From assembly GCA_027579435.1 (NCBI GenBank), contig JANBPK010000749.1, positions 62,001-126,000 on the forward strand: 64,000 bases of DNA, read 5' to 3'. Below the pieces are notes generated by a model that searched no databases, was not told the origin of the DNA, and saw only the letters and a list, made by a program, of their open reading frames with translations. Source of the DNA: Candolleomyces eurysporus. Its lineage: Eukaryota > Basidiomycota > Agaricomycetes > Agaricales > Psathyrellaceae. Shown piece by piece: positions 1-11,946 of the stretch; position 1 is the stretch's first letter; each line of letters opens with the position of its first letter. Both the position numbers and the translations under genes were made by a program.

Positions 1-1
1 G

Positions 2-1355
2 CCCAATCCAACATACAAAATTCACCACAAGTCATTTCCTGACTTTATTACCAATCCTGATCTGTGTCCTAGGGAGTTCTGGATTGATGAGTCAAAGCAT
101 CACCTCCAGTTAGCCAAATGCTGTTTGGAAACTATGAATCAACAGCTTTGCTTCAATATCTGCCAAGTGGCTATTACAGATCAGTACAAGGAGCTTGCCA
201 ATCTGCCAGACCTCAACAAAGAAAAGCTAACTGAGGAGCTAAAGTATGCTGTGTGTAACTGGGCTACACATTTGGGAAAAAGCAACCTCAAGTTGTTTGA
301 TAAAAAAANCAGAGCAACTGCTTCAAGGGTTTGCTACTGAACACCTAATGCACTGGTTTGAGGCTTTGGCATATCTTGGGCAATTGGATAGTGCATTCTC
401 AATCATGCAGGCTGCTTTAACTGCTTTGGTAAGTATATTCAAATTATTTTTGAATGGATGATGTTAATGGTTATCATAGAAAAGCAATGAAGCCAATGAT
501 ATGAAAGAGGTTGAAAAGACATTAGAAGATGGCCAAAGGTTTATCTTGCTTAATGGCAATATCATCAAATGGTCGCCACTGCATTTGTTTTGGTCATGCA
601 TCCCATTTTCACCTGAGTTATCAAGCATATACAAATTGTATGCAAATACTGTCAAAAGGGCAAAATTTGTAACTGGCAAGGCTCAGTCATGGCCACTAGA
701 ACTTGCAGTCTTACATGGTCATCAAGGATCAGTCAGCTGTGTCACAATTCTGCCTGATGGACAGAGGCTGGCCTCTGCATCTGATGACAGCACAGTGCAC
801 CTGTGGGACAGCCAGACAGGGGCTGCTCTTGCAACTCTGGAAGGACATTCTGATGCAGTAAGGCATGTTGCCTTTTCACCTGATGGACAGAGCCTGGCCT
901 CTGCATCCTATGACAAGACAGTGCGCCTGTGGGACAGCCAGACAGGGGCCACTCTTGCAACTCTGAAAGGTCATTTTGGTGAAATAGTCCATGTTGCCTT
1001 TTCACCTGATGGACAGAGCCTGGCCTCTGCATCTTGTGACAACACAGTCCACCTGTGGGATAGCCAGACACATACTCTCTTAGCCACTTTGCAGCACAAT
1101 TCTCCTTTTGGCATTAACTTTAAAACATCTTCACATTTCTACACATATTGCACAGCTTTCATCTCTCCCTCTGGCTTATACTCTGTTTCATTGATTGGTC
1201 CCTCTGTGGAATTATCCACTACTCCATTTTTCTTGTTTCCTCCAAACTGGAATGTCACATCTGTTTCATTTACTTCTACCTTTTCTTTAGCTGCAATAGG
1301 CCTTGACAATGGCCAAGTACATATTCTTGATATTTCCTGTTTCTCTGGTGCCTAA
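2..1355 (+). CDS. NACHT-WD40 STAND (NLR-like) protein, 3' part only
   Basis: This is the C-terminal part of a signal-sensing STAND ATPase, cut by the window edge; the NACHT core lies to the left. Two exons are visible (to 428, then 480-1355, phase 0) around a 51-bp intron. They encode a helical post-NACHT region containing WFEALAYL, then WD40 repeats with SPDGQ.LASAS..TV.LWDSQTG, spaced exactly 126 bp apart (starting at 753, 879 and 1005), then a degenerate beta-rich tail. It aligns end to end with 34887-36240 in the same orientation and with the same intron position, so the two are recent paralogs. A one-base frame break lies at an N beside an A-run (309); dropping the N restores the frame, so I treat it as an assembly artefact. 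Known of the family: WD40 ends recognise ligands and NACHT drives assembly. The ligand is unknown. Confidence 0.85.
429..479 (+). other. 51-bp intron of the NACHT-WD40 gene
   Basis: The donor GTAAGT and acceptor ATAG join the exons in phase 0. The paralog has an intron at the same place (35310-35361, 52 bp), which confirms the boundary. Confidence 0.8.
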
Positions 1356-1663
1356 ACTCTGTTGATTTTTCTACTATGCTTTTTGAACCAACTTTTAATC
1401 AGTCATTTAGTTTGATCTTTTGTACTTGTGATCAATCTTGAATTGGAATTTGTAATAGAAACATGGTACACCTGTTATCAACAAGTTCTCTATAGATTCC
1501 AAAGATTCTTTTTCTCATTCCCCCAACTCAGAAACTGGTCAACACACAATGATTTAAGGTAATCTTCCATCTTACTGGCTGAGCTATGTAAAGTACCATT
1601 GCATAACAATCCACCCACACCAAGTTATCCCAGTTCAACCAGCCAGTTACCTGAAGAGTACAG
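1356..1663. other. AT-rich gap between convergent loci
   Basis: No gene is seen. The first ~90 bp after the stop still resemble the 3' flank of the paralog after 36240 (shared TTTTTC..CTAT.CTTTTT and TGTACTTGT blocks), so the duplicated unit extends past the coding region. Confidence 0.5.
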
Positions 1664-4499
1664 TTATAAAACTGTAGATGCAGAAGTTGTCAGTTGACTT
1701 GTGTCTTCCCTCTGCCTTGCAATATGGGCAAGATCTTCCATTTTTCCTTTCACATCAACCCACATCTTGAGGAGAGAAGCTAAATCACCAAAGCATTCAA
1801 CTTGATTTGTATGTCACATGGGGTAATGGGAAGCAAGAAGTTCCTCATGGTGCAAGATTGCCTCTTGGAGGTTGGGGACTGCATGCCTCTCTTTGTACAT
1901 TGCTTAGAGAGAAATGGACAGGACATGCGGTGTAGATGAGCTGTACAGATGGGGGGATGGTTGAATTTCAAGCAATTCACGAGACAGAGACACGGCCTTT
2001 GTTGCTGTGCAGATAACGGACCATAACTGCATCACTGAGATTGTTGAGTGACGATGTCCGAGCTGGATGAGTTGATGGGTGAGGTTCGAGAACAAGGTCT
2101 TGATACAGCGAAACAACCTCGTCAAGATCAGTCATGATCCCTGTGCGTTGGTAACGTTGCACGAGTGCGTTACCAAGATTTTGAAGTGAGGAGGTACGGT
2201 CTAGGTGGGGTGATGGTCGAAGGCCGAGTGATTCACGATACAGGGAGATGCCCTCCTCGAGGTCAGCCATCGCTCTTGTACGGAGGTAACGATTCAAGAG
2301 CGCGCTGCCAAGATTATTGAGTGACAATGTGCGATCAGGGCTTGAAGGTGACGGTTGCAGTTCAAGGGCTTCACGACACAGGGAAATGGCCTCCTCAATG
2401 TCGGCCACTGTTCCTAATCCCGCGTGCACAGAATGATCCACAAGTTCCTTGCTGAGATTGACGAGTGACAGCCAGCGATCTCGATGAGGCCACGGCTGAA
2501 GTGTAAGCGCTTCTCGATGCAGGGAAATAGTCTCCTTGAGGTCAGTGATGGTTTGTGTTTGGTGCCAACGATCCCGGAGTGCGATGCCGAGATTATTGAG
2601 CGATGATGAACGATTTGGATGAGGCCATGGGCGAAGTGCGAGCGCTTCTCGATGCATGGAAATGGACTCCTCAAGGTCGGTCATGTTTTGTGTTCGTTCA
2701 AAACGATCCCGGAGTGCGATGCCGAGATTATTGAGTGTCGATGAACGATTTGGATGAGGTCGTGGTCGAAGTGCGAGTGCTTCACGATACAGGGAAATGG
2801 CCTCCTCACCGTCAGCCATGGTCATCCTGGCTCGATTACAGATTACGTCGGCCAGTGCATGGACCAGCTCCGGGCTGCCTGGGTGAAGTGCGAGGGCCTC
2901 GCGACACAGGCGGATAGCAGAATCTGACTCCGATCGCTCAAAGAGGTGTGTCGCAGCGTACAGGTGGGTGATTGAATGCTCAAGAGAATAAGCGACAGCC
3001 GATGGACATTCACTTGGATGAACGGGCATGCCTGGCCTCTGTCGACGAATCTCAAGTTCGCACTCCCGGGAGCGAAGGAAGAGGCGGACATGATGACGTG
3101 GGTGCGCAAAGAATCGTCCTGGTCAACTCTGGCTGGTAAGAAAGTTGCGGAGGGAGGTGTGGAAGAGTGTAACGGGTATATCGTCCGTCCCAGGAACCTG
3201 AACGATTGCTTCTAAGTTCACCAGGACGTGAACAACCTCGTAGGTGCTGATTCCAAGGAGCTCCGCAATTCCCGAGGTCGGGAGCGGTGCCTTGAGAAGA
3301 GCGATTGTCGAGATAATGTTGAGGAAATGAGGGAGATGCTCAGAGCGTGCCAATGTTTGTGCATAAAGTCCGTCGAGGCCGGGGTTCATTTGGAGGGCCA
3401 GTGGAAGGCGGTCCATGGGGGTCGTTGGGGAGCCAACTTGAGTGGTCGACCCCATGATGAATTTATATACTGACGATGCAAAAATGAACGATCCTCCAAT
3501 ATGCTTCACCAGTTTCTTTTTGTCGCTTGGGATGGGCCATTCTCCGTGTTCCGAAATGTATGCCCGAATAACAGGGTTCCGCCTCTTTTCACTCTCGAAC
3601 AGAACGTCCAGGAAGGTGGCAATGTCGTCGTCGGAGCAATGATCCACGAGGTTGGCCAAACGGACCCCTGGAACATTCAGGTGGGATTGGATGTGCTGCT
3701 CCACTCTGCTCGTAATGAAAATGCGAAGGGAATGAAGGGATTGTCGTCGAAGAAAGCCAGCATGCCTTCAACGAGGTCCTGAATCTCCTCCTTATCCTCA
3801 CACTCATCCAGACCATCGATCACGATGAGGAATGGACGCCCTCCTAACGCTCCCATTCGGCCGTGTTCCACAGCGGATTTGAGCGGCCCATACACTAGAC
3901 ATTGCATTTGCATGGCCACAGAGGTGGTGGCCGATGGGAAATTCTTCAAACCTGGGTTGGCTGTAACGGCAGCCCGTACGAAGGGCGCTGTTTCTGGGAC
4001 AGTGACTGCCATTTGGTTTGCCAGGGTTGGGCCAAGCCTCCAGATCCTGCTCCTCTGGCCCGCATTCCGGAAGAAAAAGAAGCTTGCAACCGGTCTGCCC
4101 TGTGTTTGTGACTTCACACAGATCTCCTGGGATATGGCCGACTTGCCACACCCCACATATCCATGCATCCAGAGAATGTGGGGCTCCTCGGCGGCTGAGA
4201 TGCTGTCGCCTGTCCAGGTGGTAACATTCTTGACTACCTCGAGCCTCGTTCCTCGCGCACAGGCAGAATCTGGGGGCGATCGTTTGCGATCTCGAGTGTG
4301 GGATGCGTCGTCTATGGGTTGAAGGAGCTCATGCAGGCCTGGGTTGTAATTAGCTCAAACCGAGCTAATGGAGGTGGTTGGGGTGCCTACTTTTATCTTC
4401 GGACCTTATTTGCAGAGCGTGAAGATGGAAATTCCCTTGGACTTGATATGCGTTCAGCTGTTCGATGTGGGCGCTATGCGACCCTTCTAAGATGTTCAT
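1664..4499 (-). pseudogene. Broken NACHT-TPR STAND gene
   Basis: Read on the minus strand, a first exon (start 4499, short GSH..I..VQG lead) is joined over a 52-bp intron (4390-4339) to a NACHT domain. Walker A is GYVGCGKSA (about 4160) and Walker B is FLIVIDGLDEC (about 3825). A helical spacer follows, then many TPR units of the type HP.RSSSLNNLG.AL..R with EAISL.REAL. The frame is lost near 3725, where one base is missing between FIPF and IFITSRVE. It is then stopped by an in-frame TGA at 3125-3123, shifted again near 2000, and stopped at 1906-1904 and 1816-1814, while recognisable TPR sequence continues across every break. Two frameshifts plus three stops, none beside an N, argue for a genuine pseudogene rather than sequencing error. 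Intact relatives are NLR-like self/non-self receptors. The exact first codon is uncertain. Confidence 0.8.
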
Positions 4500-5618
4500 C
4501 GGTGGGCTATGCAAATGAAGTTTCAGTTCAGGAGCGTCGCCGGTGCGTTGGGGCGACAGGATACTGTACCTTCTCCTCGCAGTTATTCTTCGGACAAGGT
4601 TTCGGTTTTGTCTCCGCAAAGTGTCGATAACCAGATAGATACGAGGGGGACCTGCGACAATGAATGGTTGTAGGATGGTGGAAGAAAGCAGGCAAGATGG
4701 CTACACTCAGCCTCGCCATGGTTGACACATTGCTGTGAAATTCATCAAGAACACCTTCATGAATAACAGTGACAGAGGAATGGACGCCCGGTAGTTAGGC
4801 TGGAGCGCTGATTTCATGAGTCGTGAAGGAGCAAACCTTTCGTGGATTTGACGTCGCCTTCACCTGAACCTGGCCACCCGCTCAAAAGTCTCCTCGGTCG
4901 TTGCTCGGTCGCCGCCGATGGAACCAAACCCTACCGCCGCACTTCACCATCCTTGCTCGACATTCAGTCGGTGCGGACACCCCACCTAGCGTTCATGCAT
5001 CCTGAAGCGTCCCATCAGCCTTGTCTCCAAAAAGCTTAGACTATTTTCTTCATGCATGTCAAGACGTCATGACAACTTCACACGACGGGGTAGAAATCAC
5101 CATGGAACTAGTGGGTAGAGTAGAGTGTTGAAGTGTAAGTAATTCAATGGTGAGTATACATGTACATTAGCGACGCTGAACGTCAGTTAAAAAAGCAGTC
5201 GTAAAGAGGTGAAGGCGAAGGAAAGGGCTCTATATGTTGCCTTGTCCGAACTACCTCACTATATGCCGTGACTCTAAGAAGGTTTGTAAGATGAGGGGGG
5301 CTGAGCGTTCTATGGTTACGGTACGGTGTTCCTCTAAGTCCAATCCAGTCTTGGTAAAAATAAAGAGAACCGGGAAGGAAGGAAGAACAGGAGAGAGCGA
5401 GGGGGAGAACGTCAGAGCAGTATTCAGTCGGGGTGGCAGGAAACGATCCCTACTACACGAGTCTTTTATTCATGATGGCACAAAGAATAGGGGAATGTTC
5501 TAAACGGCAAGGGAAGGGAAGTTAATAAACGGTGCAACGATAAGGCGTTTTGAAAGGAGCAGGAGGGGAACTTACCAGGCAGCAACTAGAAAAAGAGAGC
5601 CGAAGAAGAAATCAAAAT
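4500..5618. other. Intergenic, nothing recognised
   Basis: Only short, unconvincing ORFs on both strands. The region lies upstream of the broken NACHT-TPR gene and downstream of the peroxiredoxin gene. Confidence 0.5.
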
Positions 5619-6622
5619 TTAGTCCATGCGGGCACGCTTCCTTGAGGCTCCATCAGCCTCACCGTTGCCATTAGGATGTCCATTAGCATTAGCAGCACCG
5701 AAATATTCCAATTTGGCGTTAGGGTCGGCCTTGATGGTGGCAGAGCCTTCAGTCCAGTTGGCAGGGCACACTTCGCCGTACTTGTCCTATAAAATGATAA
5801 GATATGTCAGAAAAGCGAATAGTAACATCACATCACATAGCCGAAGGACTCACGGTGAATTGGAATGCCTTGATGAGACGAACGGTCTCATCGACGGATC
5901 GACCAACAGGAAGGTCGTTGACAGTGATTTGCCTAGAAAGGACAATAAGCCCTTTATTTCTTCACATGCCGAAAAGCTGTCACATACCTCAAAACACCCT
6001 TCGGATCAATGATGAAAAGGCCACGGAGAGCAATACCCTCATCCTCGAGGAGGACACCGTAATCGCGGGAGATAGACATGTTCCTATCGGCAATGAGAGG
6101 AAGTTGGAGGTCGGGGCCGAGACCACCTTCCTTGCGGGTTTGTGTGGCCCAGGCGAAGTGCGAGTACTTGGAGTCGGTCGAGACGCCTGCCGGGTGGACA
6201 TAAGAGGGCCATCTTTCTTTTGAAAAAGGCTGAAGGTAGGAACATACCAAGGACGACGGTGTTCAAGTCCTTGAACTGAGCAAGGGCATCGTTGAAAGCC
6301 AAAATTTCACTGACGAGAACGCGTCAAGTGCCGGCTCGTGGTAGAGAAAAGTGACAGCTCACGTTGGGCAAACAAAGGTGAAGTCCCTGCCACCGTGTAT
6401 AAGCTTTCGGAACGCTATCCAAAATCCGAGATAAAAACTTACATGGGGTAGAAGAAGAGGACAACCCTTCGAGAAAAGTCAGCAGCCGTTACACGCAATA
6501 GAATAGAGCAAAGCTCATTACCATTGTCCGAGGTACTGAGAAAGGGAGATCTCTTCGAAGAGACCACCTACGACGGCGTCAGCCTTGAAGGTGGGGGCAG
6601 GGCGTTGAATGAGGGCGACCAT
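5619..6622 (-). CDS. TSA1: Typical 2-Cys peroxiredoxin (AhpC/TSA family)
   Basis: This thiol peroxidase reduces H2O2 and alkyl peroxides with thioredoxin as electron donor, mainly in the cytosol. Seven exons join in frame: 6622-6522, 6466-6443, 6386-6363, 6309-6248, 6186-5988, 5932-5854 and 5786-5619, giving 218 residues. The start [14 protein letters not shown] is the usual family start. The peroxidatic cysteine is in FVCPTE, and the resolving cysteine is in GEVCPANW in the last exon. [15 protein letters not shown] and [13 protein letters not shown] are further family blocks. Two 24-bp micro-exons carry the active-site region. After the usual end (EYFGA) there is an extra Asn/Gly-rich tail ending SRKRARMD, whose basic cluster could act as a nuclear signal (inference). 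The family and the gene structure are secure. Confidence 0.96.
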
Positions 6623-8285
6623 GGTTACAAGCAATAGGACACGTCGAGATTGGGATCAAAAAAGAGGTACTATGTGGGCTAAGCGTATTGCTTAAATTTA
6701 TGCCGCGTTCTTTGTCCGTGTTTACATTGATCTTGAAAATCTTGTCGTTCCGAACGAGTTTTTGCTATGTAAAGTGTCACGTCCTTTTCTTCCTTCTGAC
6801 TAACCGAAACACGCGTTGCCCCTCAAAATATTCTAGTAGGTCCAACATGGACACCCCTCCCCAATCCAGGTCCAGCCTGGCCCATCTGAGGACGTCCCCA
6901 CCCATCACGGAGTCTCGTAAGTTTTCGAAACATTACTCTAAACTTTGTCTCGGGTTTCGGCTTTCATGAAGGTAATAGCAGCAGCTCTGTCGTCTCTTGT
7001 TTTTACCTTTACTTCCGGTGGCGTGTTGGGCAATCTTTCAGGCGCGCGGCGTCAAAGACCTCTGATTCCCAGCTATCTGATAAGGGATCGCTCGTTATCA
7101 CCGCTGGCCCTGGAGCAGTCCTTAAATTACACGCTCTCTGGTCCACGGTGACCAATCCTGGTTCTCGAGTCATAACGTTCGTTCACGTGTACCTCGGGCA
7201 GGCTTCGGATCGGCTCAAGATGACCTATTGCTCCATCCCCCTCCGAGGTTACCACTTACTTCAACTCACATTGGCAAGGTCAGTCCCCCTCAAGCTCAGT
7301 CTCATTTCTCCATCGACTCAACGCACTTTTTTNGCTGTATCTAGGTCGCTACCGCATTCCATTCTTTAGTGAACAACGATATTGTGGCACATCCCCCATG
7401 ACGTCACTTTGAATTAACACATTATCAGGCCACCAGTGCACCAGCGCTTGCTGATTGTGATCAAGAGGCCTTAGTTGCCCCGCGATTTTCTTCACGTTCG
7501 TGTGATGCATGTTTAACGGAGATCTTTGACGTGATAGTAGGCCTGGACCGTAGAGCATCCTCTGCGCAGTACATACTCAGGCGAGGTGCGTCACATCAAG
7601 AAGTCAATACTGGCGCTGTATTGATATGTTCTAGACCACAGCATACGTCTATTAGCGCCTTTGGACAATACAACAGCTACTCCACCTTCTACTCGGATTT
7701 GATCAAACTGGGATGCCTTCACTGTTGTTTCCTGCCTGCTCCAACGGTCCGCATGATGCAATACAGTCCGTCCTTTAACACTGGCAGTCACAGTGACACG
7801 AGGCTGTCCTCCGGCTGTACCGTCGCAACTTGTTCCTGGCCGAGCACGCAACCTGACGCAGGCCATATGACGTACCTGGCCCTGGGAAGCTTTAAACAGC
7901 ATCCCCCAACTACGACTGTCGTTTTTGGTCTCCCATTCCGTCCAGCTATCACCAGCGCTTGCCAAGTTGCGAGCGTTGAGGTTTTGGGGTGCTTGATCGT
8001 AGCGGCCCGACGCGACCCTGCACCACCTGTCATTGGGCTCACCGCCTCATGGCCACCCTATTCTGCCGCCGTATTCGAAGCCAATCGTGTAAGTACCTCC
8101 CAGCGCGTTTTCAGCCTTCGCAGCAATTGATAATGCACTCTCGCAGAGCAACACACTTATCGATGACCCCCTTTAGTCTCCAGCTCGCGCCATACTTCTC
8201 TCGCGTCTTTTGGAAGTTCTGGTTCTCCTCATGGTGTGTCCGTCTTACTGGAGGGGCTTGCATGACAGACCAACCATTTTAGTCC
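6623..8285. other. Intergenic between divergent peroxiredoxin and kinase genes
   Basis: This holds the peroxiredoxin promoter and, near its right end, probably the unresolved first exon(s) of the kinase gene (8048-8245 region). An open stretch of about 80 codons at 7043-7280 ends at a GTCAGT donor-like site. It has no family I recognise and no consistent splicing to a start. Another 199-codon open frame (7531-8130) is equally unsupported. Confidence 0.4.
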
Positions 8286-10987
8286 CCTGAAAGACGACAA
8301 GAGGCGCCTGCACGTGTATAACGTATACGACAACCAACTGGATGAAATCCATGAAGCACCAACAGATGGCTCTGCTCCACTTTTCCAAGGCTTCTACCCC
8401 GACTCACCAAAGGATCGCGAGACGACTCGTATCCTGAACCACGCCAACGACATCTTTACGTATCTGGAGGAAGATGTCTCAGAGTACCTCAAGATCCTCT
8501 TGAAGCAACTATCGGTCTCTTCTTCAGCAGAGCCTGCGGCCGATAATACTACTCATCCCACTACGTTCACCGCCGATCTCCAACCATCCACCGTATCGCT
8601 AACCGTCAATCAACTCGTCAAACTCCGTCGTTTCCTCGTTTTCGTTCGGTTTCGAAATAGCGCGGGCTATGCGAGCTTGGTTAGGAAGCTCTTTGCTGAC
8701 CTCGAATACCGCGAGGAAGACGGCAACATATACCCTGCGTATAGATCTATCATCGTTCAGATGCAGAGAAGATACGTTTTGCAGGGGTTCACAGACTTCT
8801 TGCAGGGACATGGCCGCCGATTGGACCGTGTTCACGATGAAGCGGGTCACCCTCGACCTTCTGCTGAACCGACAGACAAATTCATTGAGTTCTTCCACGA
8901 GATCATGGATGCGTACTGTTGGCGGCTTCTCGATGCCGAGGTGTGCGTTGGGGTTGTAGCCGATGAGCGGGAGACGGGGAGGGAAGAGTTCATCATCTCC
9001 GATGCTTGCTACGGCTCGCTCGATGAAGGTTTCGGGGAAGACCCGTAAGTTCCTTTTTCCTATTTATACCCAACCTTTTTCTAATCGTGATTCTAACCAA
9101 TGCATACAGAGAATCTTGCGACTTCTTCTTCCCAATCAACCCCTCGGTCTCCATCTACCTTCTTGGAACCTCGACCGTCACACCCCCTCCTCCACTCTTG
9201 AACCCCCACACTTTGACACGGATCCCTATCGGTTCAGAATCGATGATCGACGTCCACCTGCGGAACAGCATGATCCTCCAAACGTACCCACACCGCCTCA
9301 TCTTCTCTTCACTCAAATGCATCGTATGCTCTCTGAAATCATATGACGAGTTCCGGTGGATCAACGAACACCAGGATTACTCCCGGTTGAGGATGCGTTG
9401 CAGGCAGAAGTACTCCAAAGAAGAGCTCGTCAAGACACTCGTTATCCGCGATCACGGAAAACTGTTTGAGCTTGACTCCAACGACTCTGACGGTGACACG
9501 AGCGATGACGACGAGCAGTCGTCGAATGCTTCGAGTTCGGTGCAACGGCATCATAGTGGCAGTCGTCGGAAGGCGGTGAGGGTATTCGACTTGACGGAGC
9601 AGGTCAGGTTGGAGGGGACCTGGGCGATTGGGTTCGGGACGTTTTCGGATGTTTGGAAAGGGATGTGGCAAGACCCCATGGAGAATAGGGAGAGAACCGT
9701 GAGTCCTCATGATATTTTTAGTAGTCGAGCGTCGCTGACAATTGCACCCTCTTTATTTAGGTCGCTGTGAAGTTCCTAAGATCTGTTATGGTCCAAAACG
9801 TCAAGGAGCGGCTCATCCGGGTACGTATTGGTCATTTAATAGTCGCAATTTTATGTATACTGGTTCTTACACCCCGTTTGCAGAGAATCCAAACAGAGGT
9901 CTCGACATGGCACAAACTCTGCCACCGGAACGTCAGCCAATTCTTTGGGATCGTTCAATCTGAATGTAGCTTCGGTATGGTCTCGCCTTGGTACTCCAAC
10001 GGTATCATTTGCGATTACCTGAAAACACGGCCGAATGCCGACAGGTTAAAGTTGGTAAGTACCTTTTGCATGAAGACGACACAAATTGCTGATTTGATCA
10101 TGCTTGCGTACGCAGCTCACTCAGATCGCCTCTGGTGTATGTCATCTGCACTCGCGTAGCCCACCTATCGTCCATGGGGATTTGAAAGGGGTCAGTGTCT
10201 TCATATCATGCCGTCTATTTCATATTTCATTCTAGTTCCCGTGCTAACCCTGGAGATCGTCCCGGTCCGTTCGTTTCTCTTTTTACGGTCTCCAGGGTAA
10301 CATCCTCATCGACGCTCACGGATTCGCTATCATCACCGACTTCGGTCTCTCCAAAGTCATGGAAGAAGTATCTCAAGCTTGTTCTTCGAACTCGCCACCC
10401 GGAACGGCATGCGGAGGACGTGGCACGTCGGTCTTTGCTGGCTCCACTCGATGGATGGCGCCCGAGTTGATTCTTGCTCTCGTTGACGAGGACGAGCATA
10501 ATACTGATAGCGCGCAGTCGCCGGGTGGTAGTAGTAGCAGTAAACCGAAGATCACAACAATGAGTGACGTTTATGCATTTGCTAGTGTCTGTCTCGAGGT
10601 ATGTGCACATCTCACCTGTCCTACCCTGCCCAATGGGCACGCCTTCTGGGGTTAAAACAGAGTTGACTGAGCTGACTCGATGGGTATTAGATTGCGACTG
10701 ACCAATTACCTTACCCCAACCGAACAAATGATCATGCGGTCATTCTCGACATTATGAGACACATTCCGCCCCGACGCGTGAACTCCCCTTGTAAAGTCCA
10801 GGTGCAGAGGACTGAAGAGTTTTGGGGACTTTTGGATCTGTGTTGGGCTCCCCAGCCTGAGCGACGACCTTCGATGGTTGAGGTGTTCGGATCCTTGGAA
10901 GCGATGGCTTCTAGTCTTACCACTATAGTTACTACCACCTCGGCGATGGCCCGGAATCCGAATATTCCTAGGAGAGTATCGAGTTGA
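8286..10987 (+). CDS. DUF4238-like domain fused to a TKL-type non-RD protein kinase
   Basis: Exons 8286-9044, 9110-9698, 9761-9820, 9884-10054, 10116-10190, 10296-10598 and 10691-10987 join in frame. The first listed exon starts at an acceptor (TTTTAG at 8282) and has no ATG, so at least one upstream exon is missing. The N-terminal ~430 residues match the DUF4238-like region of many Agaricomycete proteins: RRLHVYNVYDNQLDE, then a helical block, then DVHLRNSMILQTYP and EFRWINEHQDYSRL. An acidic Ser/Asp linker follows. The kinase has VAVKFL (lysine), HGDLKGGNIL (catalytic Asp and Asn), DFGLSK and GSTRWMAPE. HGD in place of HRD makes it a non-RD kinase, common in the expanded fungal TKL group. 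Its substrate is unknown. Confidence 0.82.
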
Positions 10988-11946
10988 TCTTTCTTTTGTT
11001 CAGACCGACGTTCTTCCCCCATCCCTCTTTCCTCCTCTTTCTCCTTCATGCTCACTTCACGACGAGTCTTGTACTTGTATGCTTGTTTTCTTTGCTTTCT
11101 TTGCTATACGTTTATTCAAGTATTTGCTTCAACTATACCCTTCACATCATTTGCATTCTTGTATTTGTAGCCTCATGCATCATCACCTTTTTGTACATCG
11201 TCGTCGACATCAATTTCCCAATAGATCACCATTTGACCAGTACATACTAATGCCTTCTTTCAGACGGAACAAGAACATGACGCCAGGCTCCTTGCGCCAT
11301 GCGTGTCGAGTGGCACGCTCTTTTGTTCTGGAATAACGGGCAACCTCGCGGAAACAACGAGTTCACTGACCAGTGCATACGCGTCGCCGCAAGGTCCAGC
11401 ACGGACATTAATCGATCTCTCAGAATCTGATTTATTCCTGTCTAACTACCTCATGGCAGTCCAAATTTCAAGCGTGTCTTTGAAAAGCGGCCTCGAGGCA
11501 GACGCGGGTTCGATCACGGTGAACATGACGAGGGTCGTTGCTTCCCAAAGGAGAAAGAAACGTGATTTGCGAAGCCACGAGGCGCCGCCTTGTCCTGATA
11601 AGGCAATGATCGCGGGTAGCGACACGCCAAGCCTGCCGGACTTGGACCACCCGACCCCTCTGACGCCCGTTCCGTCCAAATCAAGAGCACAATACCTTTG
11701 CATCACCAATTCAAACCCAGCCTTTGGACCAGAGGAGACCGGCCGGCGTCTTTCTTTCCTTCATTCATCTCTCTCTGACCACAACCACCAGCATCCCAGT
11801 CGGTGCCCCACGCCCCTCTCCCCAGCTACACCCGACGCCCCTCGTATCTAATCAAGGATCACAGAGTACTCTACGGACTTCATCAGCACCACCCTTTCGG
11901 AGTAATCTATCGGAACACCGTCATCTAATTAACGGAGACGCGAACA
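10988..11946. other. Intergenic, probable 3' end and promoter region
   Basis: A pyrimidine-rich, T-rich stretch follows the kinase stop, as in fungal 3' ends. A 182-codon ORF (11303-11851) directly upstream of the next gene shows no domain and looks like 5' leader. Confidence 0.4.

Noticed and set aside
742..1071. Minus-strand ORF of 109 codons with repeated protein blocks
   Set aside because: It is the antisense of the WD40 repeats; the period comes from the plus-strand coding repeats.
753..1130. Regular 126-bp repeats that might be read as a CRISPR-like array
   Set aside because: The units are contiguous coding WD40 blades with no spacers, in a eukaryotic gene.
7531..8130. Plus-strand ORF of 199 codons before the kinase gene
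   Set aside because: No domain, no supported start or splicing; competing frames on the minus strand are equally open.
11303..11851. Plus-strand ORF of 182 codons before the acidic protein gene
   Set aside because: Low-complexity, no family features, and placed where a leader and promoter are expected.
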